Assembly (NCBI GenBank): GCA_025526935.1
Contig: JAHLKD010000033.1
Coordinates: 368,139-432,138 of the forward strand
DNA: 64,000 nt
Direction of reading: 5' to 3'
From: Cladochytrium replicatum
Lineage: Eukaryota > Chytridiomycota > Chytridiomycetes > Cladochytriales > Cladochytriaceae
In this document: positions 10,901 to 22,852 of the stretch, in pieces
Position numbering within the stretch: the first letter of the stretch is position 1
How the letters are laid out: every line of letters begins with the position of its first letter
Notes under the pieces: model-generated
The model's database searches: none
Told to the model about the DNA's origin: nothing
Seen by the model: the letters and a program-made list of their open reading frames with translations, nothing else
Translations under genes and position numbers: made by a program

Positions 10901-13575
10901 ATCACCTGTGCAGATTGCGTTTGATACCACTCTCAAATCCACCTTTGAACTCTTCGGACGAGGAGATAACGAAGATACCATCTGGATGCCCCATGAGCAA
11001 CGGACATGACAGGTTCCGCAAGTCCATGGCCACCAGGACATCAACTGCATTTGGAGCTGAAGAACGACAGATATCTCTGAACTTCAATGCGGAGAGTGAA
11101 CGCGATTTGATAAGTGACAAGATCAAGTTTCCTGCTGCCCGTCGTGGGATGATGTCACCCGACCAACGCAGACAGAGCTCATTAGGGGAAAGCGTTAGAA
11201 CACGGCAAGCTTCGCAGGCTCAAACCAGACAATCTTCTCTTCAAAAACAAACCGGAGACGCAAAGTATGAAAATGAAGGATATCATTTGGAAGAGGGAAA
11301 AGGAGGCTCAAGCGAGTCGTCTCCCATGATTGCAACTCCTTCTACGTTGAAGCCATTGGAAAGGCAAGCGAGTCAAGCTCTTTCAGACCACACGAGTGCG
11401 ACAGGCAGATCCGGAAAATCCAGCAATGGGCACGGACATGTGAAACGTATCGTCTTCAAGAAAAATGCAGCCGCAGATCGAAGACTGAATATGCTCAACA
11501 TTGGATTCATTGTGTGCTTCCTAGTGCTGACCGGCATTGGAATCTTGAATCACGAAACCTTCCGAAGTCAACTCTTTGACATCTTGGTCTCATACAATAA
11601 GGCTGCGCAGATCGAAGACGCCGTTAGAGCAGTGTCAAAAGTTATGGAATGCTCGCGGACGATCGATCTAAGTTTTGACCCCACTCTCGTTGAACTCGCT
11701 CCAACTCTCATAGACCGTCCACGAGCAATCGAAGACTGTAGAGTTAATCTTGCTCAGCTCGTCCAATTTAAGCATGATTGTGGACAGAAGATCCTCGGAA
11801 ATTACGTTACCTTGGACATGCTCGAAGGCACAGGATTCGCTCATTCAATCGTGCGCACTATGGATGTTTTGGAGGCATACATTACTGCTGGATATGTCAT
11901 ATACAACTTCTCCATTTCATACACAGTGACAACGGCTGAGAACGCTCCGATATTCCGAAATGCATTGCAGACCATGTTGGACTCACGTTTGGGATTGCTT
12001 CTTGCAGCGTCGCTCAATACTACGGGTCAGGTATCCCGAGACGAATTTGCACAGCAGATGAAGAGCCAGGGGGCACCATTCTTCTTGCAGTCGGCTCTTG
12101 GTCCATTCATGTGCCTGTTGTTCTTCATTTTTGGCCGACCAGTTTACACCGGAATTCAAGGAGCGAGGGAGCGCTTTATCAGCATTTTTTTGGATATACC
12201 CAAGGTAAATTCATGTCCAAAAGTATGTACAAACCTTGCAGGTATTGAATGATCTGCTTTATTAGGAAGTTATCAAGGGAATATACGAATCAAACTATCG
12301 TGAGTTCTTATTCGAACTGGAAATACGTGATCTCATGGCCCCTTATTAATGTAGAGCGACTAGTATCTCTTAATGAGGATAGCGATGATGATGAGGATGA
12401 GGAGATAGAGATCGGGCTCGCTGCCGAGAAACTTGATGTTGGAGATCAGCAAGATGTGTCAACACAAACCAGCCTGCAGGGATATCGCACTATCCAGGGA
12501 TTCTTGGGTGCCTATTTTGAATGGTCCGATCAGTACAGAGTCAATCCCAAGTGGGTTTTGATATTCCTACTGAGCGCTGCGTACTTCCTCAGCTTTGGAA
12601 CAATCGTGTTCAACTGGTTCTCAACTTATGCAGCCTCCAACTCGTTCTGGGCGCAACAGCGAGGGGTCTTCGCGATTCAAGTCAGCCATTCTTTGCGGAC
12701 AAAGTACTTTTCATTCCTTAACCGCACACTTGACCGCCCCGCACGTCCTGATACAATCTGGGACACTTCAATCGCGATCGACCGCTTTCGTATTCTGGAT
12801 GATGCACTTCTTTACGGGAACGATGACATGGGTGTTGGAGGCGTCCTGGTGCAATCGATCGTTGGAGAAACAACTTTAAGTGCGTAGCTGTTGTCCGGAC
12901 AATAACTCACTCACTAACTACCACCTAACTTTAGTGACGACCAACGGATGTGCTTACAGTGATGAAAGAACGGACTACATGGGTGAAAATTGCACGACTT
13001 GGGCAAACGGTGCTCTTAGACGTGGGTTGCATGCCGGGGTTCAGTGGTTCCTTTCCACAGCAGATGAATTAAACCGAATTCTGACACCGCTGTCAGACCG
13101 GAACATTCCTCTCAATGTTACATCGCTTGAGCCCGATATCATGTTTCGATTACGTCAAATTTGGATGGGAACTATTTTTCACTTTACGGATCCGTTCTAC
13201 TACAGCTCGGTGCTTTACGACGAGCCCCTCAAAAACACTGCCGATTCAATTATGACACTCCATCTCATTACGACTTGCGTCTTTGTTACCATGCTTGCTC
13301 TGATCTACGCTTTCCTAATTCGACCAATGATTCGATCACTCCACGATGATTCTCATCGATTTGCGGTGATGCTTTTCATGATCCCACCGGAGTTGTTGTC
13401 AAATATCAAGTCGCTCGTGGACTGGGCAAAGAACCGTGACCAATTGATCAGCTTTGATGCCAAAAAGAAGAGGCCAACAAGGCAAAGGAGCGATATCGAG
13501 AAACAAGAAGTCTCTGGTAACCGCGAATCTAAGGTTGCAGCAGATGAGAAGGTTCGATTTGTGGACGCCTCGTGA
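7906..13575 (+). CDS. TmcB/TmcC-like PAS-domain transmembrane protein
   Basis: Sixteen exons give 1,620 residues. They are 7906-8055, 8104-8280, 8331-8368, 8419-8709, 8762-8900, 8959-9003, 9054-9630, 9688-9900, 9954-10135, 10197-10257, 10315-10403, 10452-10683, 10736-12204, 12266-12299, 12355-12879 and 12935-13575. The N-terminal ~400 residues hold many hydrophobic helices. Next comes a helical repeat region of the TmcB/TmcC TPR type (about 425-580; GKTLEPKLDEAFLIFRRER, then YLSVIKLNPDNAKSYRLYG). A PAS domain follows (about 600-715; ALVMKVFGYKKTELLGQNIS, then HRNGF). After a polar, low-complexity linker, the C-terminal half has at least three more helices (about 985, 1300 and 1520) flanking large, probably extracellular loops. 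This order matches the 'tiny macrocysts' family first described in Dictyostelium. A sensory or signalling role is inferred. One intron (10258-10314) uses a GC donor. Confidence 0.8.
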
Positions 13576-15484
13576 GTTTGCTTTTGTGCAGTAAGATAGG
13601 ATTGATTCTGCTTTATCAGTAAACTGTTCGAAAGCTTACACGAAAATGGATGGCTGATAAACCTGTCACTGAAGCTAATAATCTGAGTGAAAGGCACCTA
13701 TTTATACCCTTTTGAAGTGACCGAAAGTCCTAGTGGGAAAGTTCGATTTCAAAGATCGTTTCCGCACAGAATAAGAAATCGCACTGAAGGCATGGAGTCA
13801 GTCCACGTCTTCGACTTTTTGAGGGTAACACGACTCAGTCCAGGTTATCCCGGCGTTGGACACACGGGCTTCCCGACCTTTGTCTGCTCCTTCTTTACAA
13901 TATTGGTTGAAAAACAAGAAACTCCAGCCGTTTCCTGCGCGCGTTGGACATGTCGAACCTTTTACTCTTCCTACTTTACAACTTGGTTTTAAAACGAGAA
14001 AGATGAAATATCTCTGTTTTGGATGGAAAGTAGTGCACACAGCGACCAAATCGACGGAACTGGCATTCTTGTCATGAGAACACTGCCATGCATAATCGTG
14101 GATCATACCAACGACATCAAAAATTTTATTTTATTTTATTTGTCCAAGTGAAGGACATAGCCATAGCATTGCCATATTGAGTTTATGGGAGCCGACCTTT
14201 TAATCAGGCGATAACTTCATCAGATGGATTCGCAGCAAAGATCAAGATTTGAAGATGCTTTTGTGCCAAGAAGTCGGTGGTCGCTTCAGTGCTCCCAGTT
14301 TTGGACATCAGATATTCATTGGAACCAACGCTCACAGTTATATCATACTCGAGTACATCTCGTATGATACTAATGCAAGGTACTACATATTTATTTCTCA
14401 TAGAGAACATGTCATTGTAGACAAGATTATAGCTAATCTTCATGTTCTGCTCACAATGGTTATTGTGAACGATCACTGGGATCTATATCTCTCTATTCGA
14501 GAGAATAATGTTTATATTAGATATTTCCATAAATCTATAGCCACAGGTTAATTATAAAAGCCGAAACGACAGTATATTTGAATTGTTTGCACAATTCAAA
14601 GAGCCTGTGCGATATGAGATTTTGGGTGGCTGTGGCGCAAAAGCGTGATTGGAGAAACACGAAACTCTGCACATACACAGATCAACCTGAGGACTATCTC
14701 TAGCGCAAGTCCCAGATCAGCAGCACTTAAACTGATCAAATCACATCGCCCTCAAACCAAACTTCGACAACCCGAACGAGCAAAGGTATCTCCGCCACCT
14801 TCTGCAAGAACAGCAACGAACGCAGCCGCAACTTGCCAATCTCCCTGGAATGGGTCCTCGCTGGGCGCTCTAAACTGATCGGGCTTGAAGCTCATGAATT
14901 ATTATGGGATCTGCTGATTCGCCCTTAGGCACGCATCGCTTGCACATGGCTCTTGGCTCTCCGGGGCTCGAAACAGCCAGCCGTACTCTTCAAACAGGGA
15001 AGATGGTTTCGAGCTACCCACGCACTCGACACTAAGTAAGCACGCCAGAGTTGAAGTTTTTTGAATGTGAAGTTTATCTTGTTGGTAAATGGTGGTGTGC
15101 TTTCAGTCTCTAGCTAAATGTTCTATGTTTCACTACGTTTATTGACGTTTTGGCTTTGGCCGAAAAGATGTGGACAAGTTTACTGTCACCTTGTTTTAAC
15201 CAAGATTTGTACATTATGGTGCTTTCATTGTACAGTATGGTAGCCGACTTTATGTTTTACTAGTTTTTGAACTTTTGACGATCTCATTATTGATACATCG
15301 GCTACCCACGTCCTTTCCGCGCACTGAAGATGAAGCAATGGTTGAGTGGGCGATGATCGGTAAGGCTATAAAATCATATTATGTACAATGCAGATTACTT
15401 GAAACAATGAAATGAAGTACATGGCAAATAAAGCAGGAGAAGGAGAAATAGTGTTGTCTTCCTGTACATACGAAGAACCCCGTT
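13576..15484. other. Long intergenic stretch
   Basis: About 1.9 kb without a supportable gene. Short open frames (for example 14645-14878) show no domain and no splice partners. An A/T-rich tract lies near 14125-14145. Nothing else was recognised. Confidence 0.5.
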
Positions 15485-16249
15485 TCACGGAATTGGTGCA
15501 TAACCGACAACTAAAGTGTTCTGTTTTTGGCCAGAAAAGAGGCCGTGCAGGTCAACTTCGAGTTTGTCCTGTCCGGTGAATACAAGTGTACCGGGATACG
15601 TTCTGTCTTAATCCCGCTCTGGTCGCTTCGCCCTAGCCAGTCTTCGGGTATGGTGTCAACCGAAAGCAATCGATGCATTGTTTTATGTTCACGGGTAGGT
15701 AGAATGAGGTTGCGCGATTCGGATGGCTGCAGGAGGATTCCAAGGTACTGAGTTCCGGACATTGACTTTCCTGTCCCACTGGCACAGAACTTTTGTCGCC
15801 TCGACAATGTCTGCTTCCATAGGCGACTCCATGTGCGCCGCACTGGACGCCGTCGAAAGCGCCAAGTCCGAAGGCGTTGAGTCTCCAGAATCAACGTGCA
15901 TCGAAACAACGAGTCTCGGCACCCCCACTACGACTTGATGCTCCTTCTTTGATGCTGCTGTGTTCACGCCGCACGCGACGGGATGGAAGAGCTCGATGGG
16001 GTGGAAGACGTCAACGGGGATGTACCCCGTCGTCGCGATCGAGCAGAAGGGCATCTGTTTGCAGTTTGTGGCGAAGAAGAGGGAGTGGGCGGGGTCAAAG
16101 CCTATGGCGTGGAGGGATTGGCCCTTTCTGATGGGCACAGCTTCGGGGCCACAGAGGGGGTTTGTAGGGTCGGAGGTGTAGGAAGGGACATCGATGGAGG
16201 GTTCAAAGTCCCGCGCGGCGACGATGAGGATCATGGGTACCGAGATCAT
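15485..16249 (-). CDS. Hypothetical two-exon protein
   Basis: Exons 16249-15693 and 15602-15485 join across a 90-nt intron to give 224 residues ending VVGYAPIP. The first exon starts ATG with MISVPMILIVAARDFEPSID, and the middle contains SLHAIGFDPAHSLFFA. Frame use before and after the intron is clean and both splice sites are canonical, which supports a real gene. No domain is recognised, and there is no convincing signal peptide or membrane helix beyond the mildly hydrophobic start. Function unknown. Confidence 0.5.
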
Positions 16250-17352
16250 GGCTTTTGTTATGAGTTGGTATTGGATAAGTTGTTGTCAGGAGGGCAGGAA
16301 GGAAGGGGAGTTCGACGTTATTTAACCCCACAAGAGTGATCGAAGGGATTAATTGTTTTTCTGGGGAGAAACTAATGGCTCGTTCGGGTGCATGGTCGTC
16401 GCTGAAATGACAACACCCATAAGTTTTGGGTTATTCCGACGTCATTCAGCTCGAATCCCACGATAAACATTCACACACCCAATTTTTATCCGCAAGTTGA
16501 ATCGATCAAACACAGAACACATGCATCTAGATTTGACTTTGCCCTCGATATTGACATGCTGCCAGAGTTAATTCGGATGGGAGAGTGCTGTATACGAGTC
16601 CAGTTCAAACACAACCACGGAGAAACCGGCTTCTAGTATAGACTCACAATATGACACACTTTCATGATACCGAGTCATCGCTCACTCTACTAGAGTACAA
16701 CGTCGGCCCCGCCCAGAGGCCCCGCCATTGTGGATGCGCCGGAAATTCATTGTTAACCCACGCAGTTCAGTTACATCTTCGAGAAATTCAATCGAGGAAG
16801 GGGTAAAGGAAGGTCGTCTATGTAACAAAAAGTCTATTGTTATGCAGAAAACTAAAGAATAAAAATAAGAAATGAAAGCCAAGGAAGCAAACCAAACAGA
16901 AATGATGGGATGAATAGGAAGCTTACGGTATCCACAATGATTTTTGCAAAGCTTAAGGCACAATTGCGAATTGACGTGATGTGATTGATGATGTGGATGA
17001 TGTGCATGGGATGATGCAAAAATCGAGAGGGAGAAAAATACGACGTGTCGAAACAGAGTGACGAACAAACAAGAATGTGCTGATGCGCCGGTGTTCCACA
17101 TGTGTGATGGTATGTTCCGGGTAAGAAACTCACATACAGTCATTTTCCAGCAAAATTCACCCCAAAACACCAAACGCCCCCAAAATGTAGTTCGAGGATG
17201 CAACTATCAGAAGTTCCAAAGCAAGCGAGAATCAAATAAAAAAATCAACAAAATTGTCCAACAGTTCCATGCAAGCAAAATAGGTCACATCCCCAAAATC
17301 AAGAATCCACTCTTGGCGATGCAAACCCAACCCCCCGATGATCACTTCTGGA
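16250..17352. other. Intergenic, no gene seen
   Basis: 3' flank of the minus-strand gene at 17353-18518 and 5' flank of the gene ending at 15485. An open minus-strand stretch (16682-17203) is His/Phe-rich, has no plausible start and resembles no family. No RNA gene or repeat was seen. Confidence 0.5.
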
Positions 17353-18518
17353 TCACCCTTCGATGATCGGCGGCGGAAACGAGGGCCTCGATCCCGTGTT
17401 CGATCTCGAGGGACTAAGCTCCGCCCCACCGAAACTCCGCCTCGGTCTATGGGTCCCATGATTCGTCAGCAAGAAATCGGGTTTCGTCAACGTCGTCGCA
17501 CCCGTCACTCCGCTCATCATCATAGCAGTTGCCGTCGGCGCAGCACCTGTGAACCCGTCTGGAGCTGCCCATGAAGCTCGACTCGGTGGGTTCGAGGCTC
17601 TCTGTTTGGTTGTGTTGTGCGAAACTGACCGGCCCATCGTTGGTGGTGCGGAGGACGAGTATGTCGTGGATCCAGGGACAAAGGAGGGTGTTGTGGTTGT
17701 TGTAGGTGGGCGGGAAGGGGATGTTGGAGTCGCGGGTCTTCGCCTCCAGGGGTTCCACCAGGATGAGCTGGATTCTGTGGAGGAGAGAGGGGTTGTAGAC
17801 GTGGAGTTTGGAGTTGCGGTCGGGGGGACGACGAGGACGGTGGGTGCGGGTCGGGAGAGAGATTGTGCGAGTTCATCTATTGACAAACCCTTCTTCCACC
17901 AACCTGAGAGAAGATGAAGTACATCAATAAAATGGATTCTGGATAAAGAGTGCTAAATATCGTACCTCCTTTCAGCATGGAGATGAGTTTGCGAGCTCTT
18001 CGTGGGTTTGTAGAGTATAGGTTGAGTGCCACCCTGAAGAAGTCGGTTGCGTCCCTGGCAGCTTCCAACGTCATCGGTCCAAGCTCGACTTCCGGTGGCG
18101 GCACAGGATTTTCATCGTCCTCCTCATCTTCACCCACTTCGTCCATCCCATCTTCAGCCTTCCCACCACCGCACTCAATTCTATAAGCAGTCAACATCTT
18201 TTTCGAAAACGCGATTCCGATCGAAAGCACGTCGACGTTGAATTGTCTGTCCGAGACATTCGAGTGAATGAGAGCATCGGACTGCTCGAGCATGTCGGAG
18301 ACGTCCCAGGGTGTCAATATGCCCAGTCGGACGACTTCGGAGAGGATGGCGACGAGGGAGAGCCCGAGCTCGACGATGTCGCGGTCCTGAGCGTGTGGAG
18401 AGCGGTTCGTTGAGGATGGTCGGCGCGCTGGGGAAGCTGATGAGGAGGAAGGATTTGAGAGGGAGGGGTGGTGATGGATGTTGGGGAGCGGGTAGGACAT
18501 CGCAGCAGTTACGGCCAT
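17353..18518 (-). CDS. Hypothetical protein with Ser/Thr/Pro-rich tail
   Basis: Exons 18518-17966 and 17903-17353 give 367 residues. The N-terminal ~45 residues are low complexity. A helical, well-ordered-looking region follows (LSLVAILSEVVRLGILTPWD, later ARDATDFFRVALNLYS and RRARKLISMLKG), with an acidic insert (EDEEDDEN) in its middle. The intron joins ISMLKGG to WWKKGLSIDELAQSLS, a natural continuation that supports the splice. The C-terminal half is rich in Ser, Thr and Pro and probably disordered. I do not recognise the family. The ATG at 18518 is the first in frame; a second lies six codons on. Confidence 0.55.
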
Positions 18519-18961
18519 CCGGAGCGGAATCAGAGGAGAGAACAGCAGGGAGGGAAGGCAGAGACGAGCAGTTAAAAAATACAAAGTAAAACTGCCAGAC
18601 AGACAGACGAGAGACTCGATGGAAGACTGAAATTAGGAGCAAATTTGGAGCGCCACTGTTGGAACCCCAAAAGACGAAGTGAAGCAAGTGTGAAACAGTT
18701 GGGAAAACTGCTCGTTTTGTGAAGTTACAGTTAACGACGTTTTGTGTTTATTTGCACGGCAAAAATGGTTGGGTTGGTGATGATATGGGTGTTAGCTATA
18801 GGTTCAAATAGAACACAAATAGGCCAGAAGTGGCGGAATGGATGGATTGTTGTTCATAGAAATTTGGGTGCATGTTGTTGGTTGAATGATGATGGCTTGC
18901 ATAGAATTCTTCAACGTGTAGAGGTGACTGTAGGTGGAAACAAAAGAATGCACTGCTGCGT
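18519..18961. other. Intergenic, no gene seen
   Basis: 5' flank of the hypothetical gene at 18518 and 3' flank of the aminopeptidase gene. No feature was recognised. Confidence 0.55.
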
Positions 18962-20483
18962 TTACGACAGCTCGACGGTGAACCCGAGCACGACCCTCAC
19001 GTGCTCGGCCATGTACGTGTAATTGACACGGCTGAGTGTGTCAGACGACGTATGGATGTAGGGGTTACTGTTATTGTGGTAATGTTAGCAAGTCTGGAAC
19101 ATCGGAGAGACTGCATTTAGCACATGCTTACCCATCGTCGATGGTCTCGCCAGGGTACACAGCTGGGTAACCGGCACGGTACCAGCTTGCATGGTCTGCA
19201 AAACAAACACTTTAGTTGAGCAAAAAATCAATGCAGGTTTATTGTAAACTCACCGGAGCAAGCGTAACCGCACTTGTACTCCTTGCGAGGGATGTTGACG
19301 TACGCAGTTGCAACGCTCTTCAGGAACCTAGTCACAAACACAACAGACAGTCAACAAATCGTCAACTCAATGGACATATTCTCGGTTACTTACGTGTTGA
19401 GGGTAGCAGAGACATAGTCAGTGACAATGCCCATGGACACCCTCGACGGGCTAGGAACGTATCCCGCCATGTCGAGCTGGAGCATGCCCGCGACGACCTT
19501 GCTCGCGCTCTGGTAGTTGCCCGCGATCGCTTGCGACCCGAGCAGACCGCCCTCCTCGCCGGAGTAGAAGTGGAACTCGATCGTGCGTGAAGGCTTGTAG
19601 CCAGAGCTGGTCAGAATCCTCCATGACTCGAACAGAACAGTCACGCCAGATCCGTCGTCTGAGTTGAGAGAAACAGTCAAGGGATATGTTTATTAAAGAT
19701 ATGGCTGGTGTGGACGTACCGTCTGCGCCGGGAGCTACGCCGGTGGTTGGGTTGTTCTGGTTGATCGAGTCCAGATGTGCGCCGGCGATGACGAGCTCGG
19801 AGGCAGTCGAGCCTGTGCCCTTGATCCTCGCGATCACGGAAAACTGTGCCCACGAGTGAGTAAACTTGACAACCTCGTGGGTGCTGTCGGCGCCCTTGAT
19901 CGCCAGAAGTGTGTCGTACACCCACTGCGCAGCGTTCTTGCCGTTCTGTGAGATCGTGAGTACAAACTACTATAGCACTATCGCGAGTGGACTTACGGTG
20001 GTGGTGTAGTACCGGTTGGTGTAGCTGGCGAGGGTCGTCAGACGGGACTGGAGGTTGCTGGTGCTGATGCTGTAACTCGAAAAGTAAGACACTCATTCGA
20101 TAAGAAGTCATTGGGCCGCACCTCGAGAGCAAAGGCTTCACGATCGACTGCTTAGTCGGCCCGCTCGGGATCGCTGCTGCCGCAAGCGTGCTGTCTCCGA
20201 CCCTCGCGCCGTCGGACGAGGTAGACTTGTCCTTAATCGTTGAGAAGGTCACATCCATAAACTTGAGCTTCTTCTGGATCAGCTCGGTCAGGACCTGCTC
20301 GTCCGTCATCCACTTGAGCTCAGTCTCGCTGGTCTGGATCAGACGGAGGCCGTTCCCGACATTGGCGATGTACTCGGTCGGGGAGGCGACGGACTGGGCG
20401 ATGGGAGGGGGTAGCACGACAGCGGCTGCGAGGGAGGAGAGGGCTGTGGTGGCAGCGATGAGGTAGGTGAAGAGGTTGCGCAT
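18962..20483 (-). CDS. Secreted M28-family leucine aminopeptidase
   Basis: Seven exons give 389 residues: 20483-20122, 20069-19997, 19945-19720, 19658-19394, 19327-19254, 19195-19132 and 19067-18962. This is close to the ~388 residues of fungal secreted leucine aminopeptidases. The protein begins with a signal-peptide-like stretch (RNLFTYLIAATTALSSLAAA) and a propeptide-like region. It then carries the whole M28 co-catalytic two-zinc site: His in AGAHLDS, bridging Asp in PGADDDGSG, catalytic Glu pair in SGEEGGLLGS, Asp in LDMAGY and the last His in YIHTSSDT. The expected role is removal of N-terminal residues from peptides outside the cell, feeding an absorptive fungus. It is divergent from the Laa2-like gene across a 648-bp interval. 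Confidence 0.93.
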
Positions 20484-21131
20484 CCTTGAGAGAACTGGGT
20501 GGCAAATTGGGACAAATCTGGGGAGTTTGAGACCCCTTTAATGAGGCAAAGAGTTCAGGGATGGAACTTTTGGACTGATGTCAAAATTTGTTGCGGCATG
20601 TCGGCGGGTGACTGATAAAAAAGTTTACATGGTGATGAATGACGATGTCTGTTGTTACTGGACGTGAGGACGTGGGGACAGGCGTGTGTTTGAGGTAGTT
20701 GGCAGCGAATGTTCGACCCCCCGATTCCAGATTCATTCAACCCTCCCCCATGGTGTGCGCTTTCTTAAAACTGAGCATGCGCCGGCCGCGCCATCCGGTA
20801 GCTAAATTGGAAAAGGGACAACCCCACGGAGATGAGAAAATATGATATTCAACTTAACGCCATCAACAGATAAGACATTGCGGTGGAATGCCGTATATCT
20901 ATTGGTCAAACATCATTTACGATCATATCAAGATCACAACATTTGCTAATTTTTAATCGACCTTCGTAAAACTTAAAAGAGAGGAAAAAACCGAAGCTAT
21001 GGCGACCCGTTTGATCTTGTCATATGTACAAACGGCGTGCCATATTCAAACAATGACTGCTACTCTTTCATTCTTTAGATCAGTTCCCCTTTAGAAAATT
21101 TGTCACGTGTCCAAGCTACCCTCCAATCGCA
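20484..21131. other. Divergent promoter region
   Basis: Interval between the aminopeptidase (minus) and the Laa2-like gene (plus). No clear TATA box, motif or RNA gene was recognised. Confidence 0.5.
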
Positions 21132-22719
21132 ATGGACGTTGAGATTGAACCCAAAACCTCTGAGTCGGACTCAACCGAACAGCCAGTCCCGTCCCCACCC
21201 GCAAACACACAATCAGAATACCTCGAGGCTTCAGACTCGAGCCCGCAAACACACAATCAGAATACCTCGAGGCTTCAGACTCGAGCCCGCAAACACTCGA
21301 CACGTCATCGCCCGAACCCTATTTCGCACTACAACCACCACAACAACAGTCCGAAATCGAGCATGATCCCGCACCCACAGCCGTAGTCGGCGACGGCGAC
21401 GATGACGATTTCGGCGATTTCGGTGAGCCGCCTGTATCCGAGAACGTTACAAAGACGGATGCAGACTCTGACGACGGCGAGGAGTTTGGGGATTTTGATG
21501 ATGGCGTTGAGAGCGGTGCTGCGGTCGCTGAAGCTGAGCATGCGCCTATTATTATTTCAGCGCTCGTGGTCGATAGCGAGGAGGACAAGATGCTTGGAGA
21601 AACATTGGTACTATTTAGAATTGGTTGGTGTGTTTGCAAACAGACTCTAATTGCAGTCATGCAGAGATTATTGACATCTGATACACCTGTGGAGCAATCA
21701 ACTTTGCTCTCGGCGCTCGATACTCAAATCGCGGACGCATTTCCGATTGTGGATGATCAGTCAACTGTGGAGCTCGAGCATTTGGCAATGGTGCCGTGCG
21801 AGGAGCTGCTTGTTGAGGAGTCTGAAGAGAATGTGAATATACATGGAGCCAGTATGATTCCTGGGAAGAGCGCGAAGCTGATCTTGCCGAATCCGTGCTT
21901 CAAAGGACAGGTTTGGTAAATTAGGTTGTGATATATAGAACCAGTGCTTGATGATTTGTTCTTGCCATGTCCCAACAGGTATGAACTGTGGAATCACCTT
22001 GCATCGGAAACAGACTTCGCGACGGATCAGACGACGATTGCAAAGTTCAGGTGGAAGAAATCGGTGATTCGAAAAATATTTCTCGACGCTCTTGATGTCC
22101 CTGTTCTCGATGAGGTAATAATCATAAAGAGCTTTAGCCTCATAGAACGCCTGATTTCCGCAAGCCAGCCATCAGCTGGTGTGACCGACAACACGTCTGC
22201 CATTAATACCCAACATGCAAGTTCATTTGCTACAGTGAAAACTACTGCCGCAGGCGCAAACGGTGCTGTCGGGATCAATGCCACAGCGTTGTCCAAGGAA
22301 GACCCGTGGGACGTTGAAATGCAGACTGCCAGAGCATTTTGCGAAATTACGGAAGGTACCGTTGGAGGTAAACACAATTATTACCACGTCTCCTTACATT
22401 ACAACTCGTTAGATGAACTAAGACAGAAATCCGCGGATGAGCTTCAGACCCTCATACGTGAGCTTGGGAATTACACAACACGCATGCAGGAGCATGCAAA
22501 CTACTGGCTTGACGCGAAGGAGCAGCTTGTGATGGACGCTGAGATGCATAATAAGATGATTGCGAGCTTAGTCAATTATGCTCAGCAGCTTCAGGTCGCC
22601 GTACCGAAAGGTAACCTGGCTGGGATCAAGATCCCCAGGAGACTAAAGATTTTTGGTTGATAGCGAAAGCGGCTGCAGCAAAGAAGGGAGGGGCGAAGAA
22701 GACGGGATCAAGGCGCTGA
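21132..22719 (+). CDS. Laa2/aftiphilin-like AP-1 accessory protein, frame broken by a 44-bp duplication
   Basis: Starting at ATG 21132 (MDVEIEPKTSES), the frame is lost inside a 44-bp tandem duplication (21201-21288). If one unit is ignored, it continues into an acidic FGDF-type region (DDDFGDFGEPP, then EEFGDFDDG). Such short acidic/Phe motifs bind the AP-1 gamma ear in aftiphilin and yeast Laa2. Downstream lies YELWNHLA and FRWKKSVIRKIFLDALDVP, then a helical stretch ending HNKMIASLVNYAQQLQ and a Lys/Ala-rich tail. Likely introns are 21916-21978, about 22369-22413 and about 22612-22662; the last is placed so that the basic tail stays in frame. The stop is at 22717-22719. The expected role is in clathrin/AP-1 trafficking at the trans-Golgi. 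Whether the allele is functional is uncertain. Confidence 0.5.
21201..21288 (+). repeat. 44-bp exact tandem duplication in coding exon
   Basis: Two identical 44-bp units start at 21201 and 21245, and a few bases of a third copy follow at 21289. Forty-four is not a multiple of three, so the second unit shifts the reading frame of the host gene. Confidence 0.9.
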
Positions 22720-22852
22720 TACATGATCTGTCACTACTCTTTCTAAATTCTAATAATCTGTACTGTGTATGGTTCTGCTTATTTTCTAAAACCAAAAGTG
22801 TGGCTGGCTGGATCCGCACCTCCTTCATCATCATATCAGTGTAGAACTTGAA

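Noticed and set aside
16682-17203. 173-codon minus-strand gene
   Set aside because: No ATG-based start with good context, His/Phe-rich shadow composition and no domain; treated as 3' flank.
21606-21651. Additional short intron in the Laa2-like gene
   Set aside because: GT-AG sites about 33 nt apart exist, but the frame is open without splicing and such an intron would be shorter than any other here.
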